From assembly GCF_014651895.1 (NCBI RefSeq), contig NZ_BMXT01000001.1:124001-188000 (forward strand): a DNA stretch of 64,000 nt, given 5' to 3'. The notes under the pieces were generated by a model. It searched no databases. It was not told the origin of the DNA and worked only from the letters and a program-made list of their open reading frames with translations. The translations under genes were made by a program, and so were the position numbers. Positions 46,805 through 55,849 of this stretch are shown one piece after another. Numbering within the stretch: position 1 is the stretch's first letter; every line of letters begins with the position of its first letter. The stretch is from Rhodanobacter panaciterrae (GTDB taxonomy: Bacteria; Pseudomonadota; Gammaproteobacteria; Xanthomonadales; Rhodanobacteraceae).

Positions 46805-47512
46805 TCATGCGGCACCATGGCGATGGCCCCAGATGTATTCAGGTGCCTGTGGCCCCGTGTTGAAGATCAGGTCGACGATACTTACCGCGTGTTCGAATGG
46901 CGGATACAGCTGGACATAGTCCGGGTAGTCAGAATAGTTTTTGAACTGAAGCTCGATACCCATTGCTTCGAATCTTGAAGGATCGAGGTAGTCAGCAGCC
47001 ATCGGCCCAGAGATGTAACGCGTAGCGCCACTCAGTTGGAGAAGATCCAGGATGCGATCGAGCTTTGCCCCTTGCGCCGGATAACTGCGTGAATCGGAGA
47101 AAGTGGTATGGATACCAAGCAAGTCATGGGCTATGCGCTGCGTCATTGCCCTGTTCATGTGCGAAAGATTCGTCCAGGTCTTCCCGAGATACAGTTCTTC
47201 GAAGAAGGCAGCGTACTGCCGAAAGTAGGGCGCGCGCGAATAACTGTGACAAAGGGTCTTCCAGTGCTTCTGCTGCCAGCTCGATTCGTCCAGGCTCACT
47301 TCGCAGATGAGGCGATTGCGATTGGCGCCGGCCGGGACAGTCAGCCAGCTAGTGCCATTTGCAGTCTTGATGCGGTTTCTGGTGCGCCAGTCACGTACCG
47401 TGTACTGGACGTCATCGAGAAAAATGAACTCATCCACATCGTGGATGATGTCGAAATATCCCTTCCACGGAATATACGACGATTGAATGATGGCGACCTT
47501 GTGTCTGCTCAT
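46805..47512 (-). CDS. WbqC family protein
   Basis: The 235-residue product is a clear member of the WbqC family: KVAIIQSSYIPWKGYFDII, FLDDVQYTVRDWRTRNRIK, WLTVPAGANRNRLICEV, CHSYSRAPYFRQYAAFFEEL and ISGPMAADYLD. The family occurs in O-antigen and other glycan loci and its reaction is not settled; amide or acyl transfer to amino sugars is one idea. Its ATG overlaps the stop of the ATP-grasp/HAD gene by four bases, so the two work together. Confidence 0.85.
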   Translation of the reverse strand: MSRHKVAIIQSSYIPWKGYFDIIHDVDEFIFLDDVQYTVRDWRTRNRIKTANGTSWLTVPAGANRNRLICEVSLDESSWQQKHWKTLCHSYSRAPYFRQYAAFFEELYLGKTWTNLSHMNRAMTQRIAHDLLGIHTTFSDSRSYPAQGAKLDRILDLLQLSGATRYISGPMAADYLDPSRFEAMGIELQFKNYSDYPDYVQLYPPFEHAVSIVDLIFNTGPQAPEYIWGHRHGAA

Positions 47513-49161
47513 GGCACTAGACAGGCATGGCGGGCGGACAGCAGGCTGTCCACCATGTCGATCCTGCTGGTTAACTGTGCAGGAATTCGCGCCGCGATGC
47601 CTGCATGTGGGCTCAAAAAACCACCTTCGCGCCGGACAATCAATGCGTGCATGTATCCGGCCTGCACCGCACCGACGCCATCGCGAAAATAGTTGTCACC
47701 AATCATCACCAGATGCTTCGGTTCGGTGGAAAGTGCACGTGCGGCCTGGAGGAAGCCGGCGCTGTCGGGCTTTTCGTTACCGTGGTCTCGTGCATAAATC
47801 ACGGCATCAATGCCGCGCAATTCAGGCGCATGCTGCACTTTGGCTTCTTGCGTGGCGTGCGGGTTATCGGTGAGGATAGCCACGGGCAGACCAGCGGCCC
47901 TCAATGCAGTGAGCATGGGCACAACATCAGGAAACAGGGGTGTGTCGGACACGATGGCCGCACGATAGGCTGCGATGGCGCTGTCACGCAGCGTGGTCGG
48001 GAGAGCCAGTAAGGCGAGCAAACGGTCGATGAGAAGCGCCCGCTCACCCTCGTCAATCAGTTGCGTCGCGCGCATGAGGAAAGTCGTCTCCTCGACGTGC
48101 TCGGAGAATATTTCCGGAAAGATCGCCTCGAGTTTTCGCAACATCCACGCCTTGTGATCAACCAGTGTGTCGTCGAGGTCGAAAACGATACCTTTCGGCG
48201 GATGCGCCAGACGGGGGATCACGATGTCCGTCAGTACGCGAACGGTCTTGCCCATCTTACGGACTGGCGCGGGGCTGCTGACCGCGCCATCGGCGGAATC
48301 CATGAAGAACCCGGGTAGGTTGATACATTCGCTGAGCGCATGCGTCGCGGACGTGCCGATGCGCGGATTGACGTCGGAAACAAATGGCGCATCCGTGCCG
48401 GATTGCAGCATTTGTACGTTGAACAGACCGCGGCCACCTGCGTGACTGAGGCTGTTGGCAGTGCGCTGCGCGGTATCTCCCAGTACGGTATCGGCAACCG
48501 ACTCGGAGATCACCGCGAACCCGCCGGAGGTCCGCAGCCGCCTGCGCAGGACGATCGTCGAGATCTCGCCGTGCACGCCGATCGCAAAGTCGGCGGAGAA
48601 CTCCTCGAATTGCGCCAGCCAGGGTGTCCATACATGTGTTGACAAGTCGCCGTGATAGGCATGCGCCTCGTCGCGGCTGTGCAGCATGACGGTCCCGCGG
48701 CCACCCCAGCCATGGCGAAGGCGACCAAACAAGGGTTGGTCGTAACTGAAGGTCAGCGGATCGACCAGTGCGGGTACGGGCAGGCCGGCCGCATGCAGGA
48801 ACTCATGGGTAGATTGCTTGTCGAGCAGTCGATTCAGCAAACCTTCTTCCGCGATGGCAACAAGTACACCGCGCGCGTGCAGTTGGGCCTTCAATTGCGA
48901 CAGCGCATGCAGTTCAAGCGCGGTAGCGGGGAAGATCACATTCACCCGTTCACGTGCCACCGTCTCCAGCAGGAAATCGGCGAAGCCATGCGTGTCCGAA
49001 AGCGGCGGGGCTACTAGGTAGCCATCGCAGATGTAGCGGGTAATGTTTTCCGGATAAAGGTCGCAGACGAGCACTCTCGTGTCGCTACGTTGTTGCAGTG
49101 CGCTGACCAAGGTCAGTCCCTGAAAGCCGCCGCCATTGACGACCAAAGCCGTTTTTTTCAT
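47509..49161 (-). CDS. ATP-grasp ligase fused to a HAD phosphatase
   Basis: The 550-residue product has a CarB-like ATP-grasp unit in residues 1-315. It shows a pre-ATP-grasp fold (VVNGGGFQGLTLVSALQ), the glycine loop HGWGGRGTVML at about 150, a beta block FEEFSADFAIGVHGEIS, and the metal triad region FVSDVNPRIGTS with Asn265 and Arg267. Residues 322-530 are a HAD phosphatase with VFDLDDTLVDHK (Asp328, Asp330), ILTDNPHATQEAKV and MIGDNYFRDGVGA. ATP-grasp enzymes join an acid to an amine through an acyl phosphate. Overlaps by ATGA on both sides tie it to the methyltransferase and WbqC genes. Substrates are unknown. Confidence 0.8.
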   Translation of the reverse strand: MKKTALVVNGGGFQGLTLVSALQQRSDTRVLVCDLYPENITRYICDGYLVAPPLSDTHGFADFLLETVARERVNVIFPATALELHALSQLKAQLHARGVLVAIAEEGLLNRLLDKQSTHEFLHAAGLPVPALVDPLTFSYDQPLFGRLRHGWGGRGTVMLHSRDEAHAYHGDLSTHVWTPWLAQFEEFSADFAIGVHGEISTIVLRRRLRTSGGFAVISESVADTVLGDTAQRTANSLSHAGGRGLFNVQMLQSGTDAPFVSDVNPRIGTSATHALSECINLPGFFMDSADGAVSSPAPVRKMGKTVRVLTDIVIPRLAHPPKGIVFDLDDTLVDHKAWMLRKLEAIFPEIFSEHVEETTFLMRATQLIDEGERALLIDRLLALLALPTTLRDSAIAAYRAAIVSDTPLFPDVVPMLTALRAAGLPVAILTDNPHATQEAKVQHAPELRGIDAVIYARDHGNEKPDSAGFLQAARALSTEPKHLVMIGDNYFRDGVGAVQAGYMHALIVRREGGFLSPHAGIAARIPAQLTSRIDMVDSLLSARHACLVP

Positions 49162-49895
49162 GGGGCGCGTGCGATCAGCAGGATCCCATTGGCGATATCG
49201 GGATACTCGTAACCCACATCGATGAAGGCCTTCTCGACGCGCTCATCCAGCGACAGCTGGCGCAATTGCGATGTCGTCAGTGGCTTCAACACCAGGCCCA
49301 GTTTGTGCAGCAGGGCATAGCCGGATTCCTCGACCAGTTGGGTGATTGACTGGCTGTCGAAATAGCGTTTATGGCCTAGCTCCCGATCGAACTGGCTCAA
49401 GGCGTAGATATCCTGCATGAATCCCGCGGCCTGACCAAGCAGCCGGTGCAGCGAGCGCGCATTGGGCACCGATGCGAACAGCACACCACCCGGTTTCAGG
49501 AAGGTCCGGAAACGGCGCAGAATCAGACCCGGATCATCGACATGCTCCAGTACGAACCCCATTTCGACGGCATCAAAAGTCTGCTCGAAATGGGCGTTCT
49601 CGAAATATGTATGGTGAATCGTGACCGATGGCGGTGGTGAGGTTTCAGCTCGGTATCTTTCGATGATGTCCTGCGAGCCCTCGAGTATGTGGTACTCGGC
49701 AATATCGAGTTGCTCAAGCATCGTCCGACTGACCCGCTGTCCACCGATACCCAAGCTGAGCAGTTTGAGCGACGAGCGATCACGCAGCTGTTCCACGATC
49801 TTTTGCGCATAGGCCATCAATAACAGCTCTTCATCCCAATGGTAGGGGAACTGCTCGGTATAGGCGGCCTGATAGGCGTCGAGATTTTCTCTCAT
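49158..49895 (-). CDS. SAM-dependent methyltransferase
   Basis: The 245-residue product has motif I LKLLSLGIGGQRVSRTML, an acidic second strand (YHILEGSQD), MGFVLEHVDDPGLILRRFR and LKPGGVLFASVPNARS, all of the class I methyltransferase family. It overlaps the ATP-grasp gene by four bases and follows the GT2 gene by ten bases. It may methylate the sugar or the acyl group made by the operon. Confidence 0.8.
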   Translation of the reverse strand: MRENLDAYQAAYTEQFPYHWDEELLLMAYAQKIVEQLRDRSSLKLLSLGIGGQRVSRTMLEQLDIAEYHILEGSQDIIERYRAETSPPPSVTIHHTYFENAHFEQTFDAVEMGFVLEHVDDPGLILRRFRTFLKPGGVLFASVPNARSLHRLLGQAAGFMQDIYALSQFDRELGHKRYFDSQSITQLVEESGYALLHKLGLVLKPLTTSQLRQLSLDERVEKAFIDVGYEYPDIANGILLIARAP

Positions 49896-49905
49896 CCGGT
49901 CAACC

Positions 49906-50880
49906 TCAGTCGTGGAATTCGCGAACGATGAACAGCGGCCGGTTCTGTGTTTGCGTATAGATACGGGCGATATAGAGCCCGACGATGCCGAGTACGGTAA
50001 TGACCATGCCGGCCATGCCGATCGTCACCAGCATCAGGGAAGTGAATCCTTCCAGCACTGCTTCAGGATGCAGCAGTTTTCTGACAAGTAGCACGATCCC
50101 GACCGTCATCGCGAGCAGGGTGACACCAAGCCCAGCCAGCAGCACCACCTTGAGCGGTGCCGTGGAAAACGAAGTGACGGCTTCCAGCAATAGTGAGAGT
50201 CGCTTGCGGAAGGAATAGGTAGAGGCACCTTCACGCTGGGTTTTCTGCACCACGATACCCAACTGCCGGAATCCCGACCAGTACATCATGCCGCCAAGAA
50301 AGACATTTCGATCGCCCAGCGATAACAACGCCTGCACGTAGCTTCGCTTCATCAGGCGTTCGCTCAACACGTTTTCCGGAATCTTGGTATCACTGAGCAA
50401 ATTGAACAGTCGCCAGAACAGGGCTCCGCCGGTACGCTCTACCAGCGCTCCCTTGCGCTTCTCCTGCACGCCGTAGACGACATCCACGTCGGTCTCGCGC
50501 AGGGTGTCCAGAAAACGCTGCAGTACACCGGGGCGCACTTCCAGGTCGCAGTCGATGATGAACGTAAGATCGCCTTTCGCGTATGACAGCCCCGCCAGCA
50601 CAGCCTTGTGATGACCGAAGTTCCGCGACAGGTCGACGATCTTGATGCGCTGGTTATCGGCGTGCGCGCGGATCAGGTAGGGCAGTGATTCGTCAGGCGA
50701 CCCGTCGTTGACGAAGATCAGCTCATAGTTTTTGATGCCTGCCTTTTCGACTGTGGCCACCATCTCGTCGATGAAAGGGGCAAGGAATCGTTCGGATCGA
50801 TAAACCGAGGTCACCACGCTGAGCGACGGTATCGTACTGGTCGGATCCTGGGGATTGGTTTTGCCGGTGGGTTTCAGCAT
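49906..50880 (-). CDS. membrane-anchored GT2 glycosyltransferase (ArnC/GtrB-like)
   Basis: The 324-residue product has a GT2 domain (LSVVTSVYRSERFLAPFID, LIFVNDGSPDESL, RNFGHHKAVLAGLSYAKGD, FIIDCDLEV). Two C-terminal membrane helices at about 240-305 follow, the plan of ArnC and GtrB, which put a sugar on undecaprenyl phosphate. It is the first gene of the minus-strand operon running to the flippase at 44568. With a WecE-type aminotransferase and a flippase, the set recalls an Arn-like route for an amino sugar. Confidence 0.85.
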   Translation of the reverse strand: MLKPTGKTNPQDPTSTIPSLSVVTSVYRSERFLAPFIDEMVATVEKAGIKNYELIFVNDGSPDESLPYLIRAHADNQRIKIVDLSRNFGHHKAVLAGLSYAKGDLTFIIDCDLEVRPGVLQRFLDTLRETDVDVVYGVQEKRKGALVERTGGALFWRLFNLLSDTKIPENVLSERLMKRSYVQALLSLGDRNVFLGGMMYWSGFRQLGIVVQKTQREGASTYSFRKRLSLLLEAVTSFSTAPLKVVLLAGLGVTLLAMTVGIVLLVRKLLHPEAVLEGFTSLMLVTIGMAGMVITVLGIVGLYIARIYTQTQNRPLFIVREFHD

Positions 50881-50994
50881 GTGCAGGTTTCCTGCGGGTT
50901 GAAACGAAGTGACAGCCGCTCAGCAGGCATCTGCTCTGTACTTACCGCAGAGACAAGGATATCCCGGGAGATTAACTGTTAAGTATGCCCCGGA

Positions 50995-51030
50995 TGCAGA
51001 GCCGCCCCGACAATGCGGGGCGGCTCTGCA
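50995..51030 (-). terminator. 15-bp hairpin downstream of etfA
   Basis: TGCAGAGCCGCCCCG pairs perfectly with its complement across a 6-base loop, 23 bases past the etfA stop. No T-run follows, so it may be a weak terminator or an end-protecting hairpin. Confidence 0.55.
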
Positions 51031-51052
51031 TAGTTCTCGCTCTGGATGCCGC

Positions 51053-51997
51053 TCAGCCCAGCACCTGTTCCAGCTCCGGAATCAGCTTGAACAGATCGCC
51101 GACCAAGCCGAAATCGGCAATCTCGAAGATCGGCGCCTCGCCATCCTTGTTGATTGCGACGATGGTGCCGGCGTCCTTGATGCCAGTGAGGTGCTGGATC
51201 GCGCCGGAGATGCCGATCGCCATGTACAGCTCGGGGGCAATGATCTTGCCGGTCTGGCCGACCTGCATCTCACTCGGCACGTAGCCGGCGTCGACGGCGG
51301 CACGCGAGGCACCCACGGCGGCCCCAATCCTATCGGCGAACTTGTAGATGATCTCGAAGTTCTCTTTCGAGCCTACGCCGCGGCCGCCGGAGACAACCTT
51401 GCTGGCGCTTTGCAGGTCCGGGCGATCGCTGCTGCCCTGCTTGAGTTCGACGTAGCGGGTATGCGTGGGCAGCGCAGCATCGATGGCCAATACTTCGATC
51501 GGGGCGCTGTTGGCACCATTGCTCGCAGCAGCCCATGAGGCGGAACGGATCGTGGCGACCACGGTGTGATTGGCGTCAGCCTCGACCGTGATGATCGCGT
51601 TGCCGGCGTAGATCGGGCGCTTGAAGGTGTGTGCGGCTTCCACGCTCATCACGTCGCTGACCTGGGCCACGCCGAGCAGGGCGGCGACGCGCGGGGCGAC
51701 ATCCTTGCCGAACGTGGTGGACGGTACGAATACATGGCTGTAGCCGGCGGCGACCTTGGCGATCTGAGGCGCAAGCACGGCGGCCAGCGGTTGCGCGTTC
51801 TCGGGCCTGGCGACGGTGAGTACGCGGCTCACGCCGTCGATCTTTGCCGCCTCGACGGCGATCGCGTCGACATTGTCGGCGAGTACCAGTACGTCGATGG
51901 CATCACCCTTCACCGCGATCGCAGCGCTCACCGCACGCGCGGTGGAGGAGTTGAGTTTGCCGCCGAGGTGTTCGGCGATGACCAGAATCTTGCTCAT
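51053..51997 (-). CDS. etfA: electron transfer flavoprotein alpha subunit
   Basis: The 314-residue FAD-binding subunit passes electrons from acyl-CoA and other dehydrogenases to ETF-ubiquinone oxidoreductase. It has [59 protein letters not shown] and the FAD motif [19 protein letters not shown]. The open frame upstream crosses a palindrome and is not coding. In Xanthomonas etfA is the second border gene of the LPS locus. It follows etfB with a 103-base gap that holds a large palindrome. Confidence 0.96.
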   Translation of the reverse strand: MSKILVIAEHLGGKLNSSTARAVSAAIAVKGDAIDVLVLADNVDAIAVEAAKIDGVSRVLTVARPENAQPLAAVLAPQIAKVAAGYSHVFVPSTTFGKDVAPRVAALLGVAQVSDVMSVEAAHTFKRPIYAGNAIITVEADANHTVVATIRSASWAAASNGANSAPIEVLAIDAALPTHTRYVELKQGSSDRPDLQSASKVVSGGRGVGSKENFEIIYKFADRIGAAVGASRAAVDAGYVPSEMQVGQTGKIIAPELYMAIGISGAIQHLTGIKDAGTIVAINKDGEAPIFEIADFGLVGDLFKLIPELEQVLG

Positions 51998-52017
51998 GAT
52001 GTGTCTCCGAAGCTTTG

Positions 52018-52090
52018 TGTAGGAGCCCACCCTGTGGGCGATGCTTTTCGCCATGCATCCAGAGCATCGCCCACAGGGTGGGCTCCTACA
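52018..52090. repeat. perfect 28-bp inverted repeat (REP-like) between etfB and etfA
   Basis: TGTAGGAGCCCACCCTGTGG continues to a 28-base arm (52018-52045) that is perfectly complementary to 52063-52090, with a 17-base loop. It lies inside an operon, 11 bases after the etfB stop. The TGTAGGAGC arm ends are like repeated extragenic palindromes common in Xanthomonadales and Pseudomonas, and share a core with 1621-1649. Confidence 0.85.
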
Positions 52091-52100
52091 GATAATGGGG

Positions 52101-52847
52101 TTACAGCAGACCTTTCTGCTTAAGCGCGGCGACCAGTTCGGCGGCATCCTTCACCATCACGCCCTTGCTGCGCTTGGCCGGTGCCGCGTAGTGCGTGATC
52201 TTCAGATGATCGTGTGCCGCGACGCCGAGTGAGTCGAACTCGATCGTGTCGATCGGCTTGGACTTCGCCTTCATGATGTCCGGCAGCTTGATGAAGCGCG
52301 GTTCGTTGAGGCGCAGGTCGGTGGTGATCACCGCCGGCAGTTCAGCCTCGATCACCTCCAGGCCGGCGTCAACCTCGCGGGTCACCGTGGCCTTTCCATC
52401 GGTGATCTCGACCTTGCTGGCGAAGGTGGCTTGCGGGCGATCCCATAGCGCAGCGAGCATCTGGCCGGTCTGGTTGGCGTCATCGTCGATCGCCTGCTTG
52501 CCCAGGATGACCAAGCCCGGCTGCTCCTTCTCGATCAGCTTGAGGAAGACGCGGGCGGCGGTCAGCGGCTGCACCGATTCGCTGGTGAGTACGTGGATCG
52601 CGCGGTTCGCGCCCATCGCCAGGCCGTTGCGCAGGTGCGCTGTAAGGTCGGCCGGACCGATGCCGACCACGATCACTTCTGTGGCGACACCTTTCTCGCG
52701 CAGGCGCAGCGCCTCTTCCAGCGCGATGTCGTCGAACGGATTGGCGGACAGCTTGACGCCATCGGTGACCACACCGCTACCGTCGGGCTTGACCTGGATA
52801 CGCACGTTATAGTCCACGACGCGCTTGTAGCCGACCAGAATTTTCAT
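52101..52847 (-). CDS. etfB: electron transfer flavoprotein beta subunit
   Basis: The 248-residue AMP-binding partner of EtfA has MKILVGYKRVVDYNVRIQVK, SANPFDDIALEEALRLREKG, the family signature LPAVITTDLRLNEPRFIKLP and a C-terminal recognition loop. The start is the ATG at 52847, where similarity begins; the longer open frame is not supported. Upstream, 108 bases away, ends a large glycan gene rather than another electron transfer gene. Confidence 0.96.
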   Translation of the reverse strand: MKILVGYKRVVDYNVRIQVKPDGSGVVTDGVKLSANPFDDIALEEALRLREKGVATEVIVVGIGPADLTAHLRNGLAMGANRAIHVLTSESVQPLTAARVFLKLIEKEQPGLVILGKQAIDDDANQTGQMLAALWDRPQATFASKVEITDGKATVTREVDAGLEVIEAELPAVITTDLRLNEPRFIKLPDIMKAKSKPIDTIEFDSLGVAAHDHLKITHYAAPAKRSKGVMVKDAAELVAALKQKGLL

Positions 52848-52955
52848 CGGTGGATCCTTGCAGTTTGTACGATAGGGCAATAAAGGCTGCCATTGTAACG
52901 TGAGCCCTCTTTTCACGCTGCATAGGCACTTCACGGCCCTGGAGCAGGCCTTTCG

Positions 52956-55808
52956 CTAAGCCTTGTGGCCGCTGGCGGTGATCACCTCGCCGCGGCCGGT
53001 GTAGTTGTCCTCGACACGAAGCGCTTCGGCCCATTTGCCCAACTGCCACAGTCCAGTCCCGATGCAACGCAGTGGTTCTTGGACATGGATGCTGTCGAAG
53101 GCGAGGTCGGCTGTCTCTGCACCTGTCACGTTGCAGACATCGTCGATGAACTGTTGTGCGCCGGCCTGGATGCGTTCGATCATGTTCCACTTACTCGTGT
53201 TCACCGCATTCGGAAAGTGCACGGGGAGGGGGGTGCCAGAGCCGGATTCGAAGTGTGAAAACTGGCCATCCGGAGAGGTAAGGATGGCCTCGAGCATGAG
53301 GTGGAACTTCATTACAGGCGATTCGGAGGGGTCGCCGCGGCGCTCATCGAAGAAGCGGGCGCGAGCCCAGCCGTCATTTACCTGCACCTGGTCCATGGCC
53401 TGTTTTGCAGCGAAGTAGGCACCACCCAGCGTATGGCCTGTCAGTTTCGAAAGTTGGGTCTGGATGGTCCCTGCGTATCCGATGTCGGCGACGATGACGC
53501 TGCCTTCGCCTGCTTGGGCTTCCCAATATTTCATGTAGAGATCGCGCTCTTCCCTGGCGATATCGAGGATGGTCGCAGCGAGCGGGCGCAGCCAATCAAT
53601 AATCCTTGTGCTCATCTGCGGCAGGAATACCTCGGTGGCGACGAAGGGTCTGCCCAGATGTTTGGTTGCGACAGCAGTAATGCGTGCACCGAGTCTGACA
53701 TTGAGCAGGTTTTCCAGCGATCCGGTATAGGGCGCGCTGAATATCCCCGCCAGATCCTCGATCGTGCGCAGTGCTGGGGTGTTCACCCCGCGTCGCGAAA
53801 CCAGCAGGTAGCGTGCCTGGATGACGCCGAGATGGGGGCTTGCCATCTGCAGTCTCTGGAATGCGCGCTGAAGCAAGTAACCTTCGCGGCTGAGGAAGAG
53901 AATCCTTCCCGCCCCGCTGTCCAGCGTCAGGCGAGCTAGCCAGATGACGTAGTCGAGAACCAGCGGGCCCATGACGGTGTAGCCCAAGGTCTCAGGTTCT
54001 TCGATGGCCAGAGGCTGGCCAAAGGTGGTGGGATGGCCGTCGGCCAGTTCGTTGAAGTGGTTGGCGACCAGCCCAAGCCATAACTGATCCTGCCAGCGGT
54101 CAGGCTGCCCTGATTTCGGGCGCAGGCTGCGCAACGCAGGGACGACATCCAGCAGTGAGCTGGAGCGCAAGGCATGTACGGGGTGAATAAATCCCATCGC
54201 CAAGGGAAGTTGAACGTCGGAGTGCTCGTTGTCTCCAACATGCAGCCACTGTCCGGTTGGGACATTCTCGATTTTCGGCAGATGCCGCCATGCCTCGGCG
54301 GTGTCCTTGCGCCAGCCGTTCTCGCATGAAACGTGGATTTTCTGGAGAGTGTCCGAAACCACCGGAGGGAGTACGCGGCGCAGTTCGTCTGTGCTGAAAT
54401 ACATGTCGGATACGGCAACGATACGTTTGTCAGAGTGGGCAAGCTCACGGATGGAATCGATCAGGGTTGCCCTTGGCTTCAGTAGACGCTTTTCAGTGTC
54501 GAGCTCCAGCTCGCGGAGATCCGCCACGGAGATCCCTCGCAGTTCGGCCGTGTTTGCCATGGTGTCGTAGATGATGGTGCAGTCGACATCGCGCCCATGC
54601 TTAATGCGCGCCATCGTTTCGGCGCGGGACCTGAGAGTGGCGAAATCCATCAGTCCAAATTTTTTCTCGACGAGATGAGCGAGGTAATCCCGCGCGCCCG
54701 ACGGATGCAGGAACGGGCGCGTCACCAGGGTATCGAACAGGTCAAACGAGACGATCTTTGCATCGATCGCGGCGAAACGGACCTTGTGCGCCAGCGGAGC
54801 GGTGAAATAGGTCATCCAGTTCCGCTCTCCCTCGCTTCTCAACGTCGCCGTGCCATCCGCAGGAATGACTCCGAGCACCATGCCCTGGTGCCGAACGATC
54901 AGACCGAGCATTCGCTCCACGACATGCTGTGTGGTGCCGTCGGTCTGGCCCTGCTCTTCCGGGAAGGCATCCAGCGGCAACTTCAGTTCGTACAGCGGAC
55001 GCAATGCATCGGTGCGGGCCCAGAACATCGAGCCGGCTGGGTAATCCAGATACGCCATGGGATTGATGCCCACCCCAAGTCGCGTCCCCAATTCGCGCGC
55101 GGGGCCGCTGTTGGATAGCCATGTATGCGCCCACAACGGCATCGAGATGAAACTTTCCGGGTAGACCATGCCGAGGCGCGGCATGGCCTGGAACATGCCA
55201 AGGATCCAGGCCACCCGATCGTTGCTACCGAGCAGGGCGTCAATCAGGTAACGCCGCCACTTCCCCTGTTCGCTGCCGGAGTAGAGCGACTTCTTGGTGT
55301 GAATATGGCAGATGAGATCGAGAGCCAAGACCTCTTCGCGGAAGGTCAGCAGGAACGGTGCAATGTCACGACCACGGTTGGGTACGACACGGACATGCAA
55401 GGTCTGGACGTTCGGAATCTTTCCGAAACGCGACAGCGCCGCGATCCTGGTCTGCTCATCGATGACCGAAACCATCAGGACGAACGGAACGGGTACATGC
55501 GCGACATCATTCGCGAGTTCGTCGAGCAAATCCGCGTAGAAGACATGGATCATGATGCCGAGACTGAGTTCGAGCTGGCTCAGCTGGCTGGCTGTCGGAA
55601 ACGATATGGCATCGGGTGAAGTAGCGGCGCGGGGCTCAGCTTGTCGCGATGCGCGGATTCGCTGCGCGAAGCCGCTCCAGCCGAGCGCCCGGACGACCCG
55701 TAGGCTTCGGGCAGCCACCGAGCGCACCCCAGCCCATCCACCGCCGTGTCGGTCAATGGCGGCGCGTATCAGGTCCACGATGGCAGCGAGTTTTCTCATG
55801 ACTACCAT
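52956..55808 (-). CDS. large RgpF-domain and HAD-domain polysaccharide protein
   Basis: The 950-residue product has three parts. Residues about 85-350 match the rhamnan synthesis protein F family (IMIHVFYADLLDELA, VPNRGRDIAPFLLTF, ICHIHTKKSLYSGSEQGKWR). Residues about 370-560 are a HAD unit with SFDLFDTLVTRP, SDMYFSTDELRR and HVGDNEHSDVQLP. The rest (about 600-930) is a region usually fused to this HAD type (FLSREGYLLQRAFQRL, VADIGYAGTIQTQLSKL). The RgpF link and the dTDP-rhamnose operon suggest rhamnan or O-chain assembly. Starts at ATG 55808, or ATG 55799 three codons on. Confidence 0.75.
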   Translation of the reverse strand: MVVMRKLAAIVDLIRAAIDRHGGGWAGVRSVAARSLRVVRALGWSGFAQRIRASRQAEPRAATSPDAISFPTASQLSQLELSLGIMIHVFYADLLDELANDVAHVPVPFVLMVSVIDEQTRIAALSRFGKIPNVQTLHVRVVPNRGRDIAPFLLTFREEVLALDLICHIHTKKSLYSGSEQGKWRRYLIDALLGSNDRVAWILGMFQAMPRLGMVYPESFISMPLWAHTWLSNSGPARELGTRLGVGINPMAYLDYPAGSMFWARTDALRPLYELKLPLDAFPEEQGQTDGTTQHVVERMLGLIVRHQGMVLGVIPADGTATLRSEGERNWMTYFTAPLAHKVRFAAIDAKIVSFDLFDTLVTRPFLHPSGARDYLAHLVEKKFGLMDFATLRSRAETMARIKHGRDVDCTIIYDTMANTAELRGISVADLRELELDTEKRLLKPRATLIDSIRELAHSDKRIVAVSDMYFSTDELRRVLPPVVSDTLQKIHVSCENGWRKDTAEAWRHLPKIENVPTGQWLHVGDNEHSDVQLPLAMGFIHPVHALRSSSLLDVVPALRSLRPKSGQPDRWQDQLWLGLVANHFNELADGHPTTFGQPLAIEEPETLGYTVMGPLVLDYVIWLARLTLDSGAGRILFLSREGYLLQRAFQRLQMASPHLGVIQARYLLVSRRGVNTPALRTIEDLAGIFSAPYTGSLENLLNVRLGARITAVATKHLGRPFVATEVFLPQMSTRIIDWLRPLAATILDIAREERDLYMKYWEAQAGEGSVIVADIGYAGTIQTQLSKLTGHTLGGAYFAAKQAMDQVQVNDGWARARFFDERRGDPSESPVMKFHLMLEAILTSPDGQFSHFESGSGTPLPVHFPNAVNTSKWNMIERIQAGAQQFIDDVCNVTGAETADLAFDSIHVQEPLRCIGTGLWQLGKWAEALRVEDNYTGRGEVITASGHKA

Positions 55809-55849
55809 TGGCGCAACGTCGTCGGGCTATCCATGAGAGGCATTCGCGA

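Noticed and set aside
46183-46863. Several plus-strand frames over the WecE and WbqC genes
   Set aside because: They oppose genes with strong family motifs, have no ribosome sites and match no family.
32045-50880. A Wzx/Wzy-dependent O-antigen pathway
   Set aside because: No Wzx flippase, Wzy polymerase or Wzz was seen; wzm and wzt point to ABC-dependent export.
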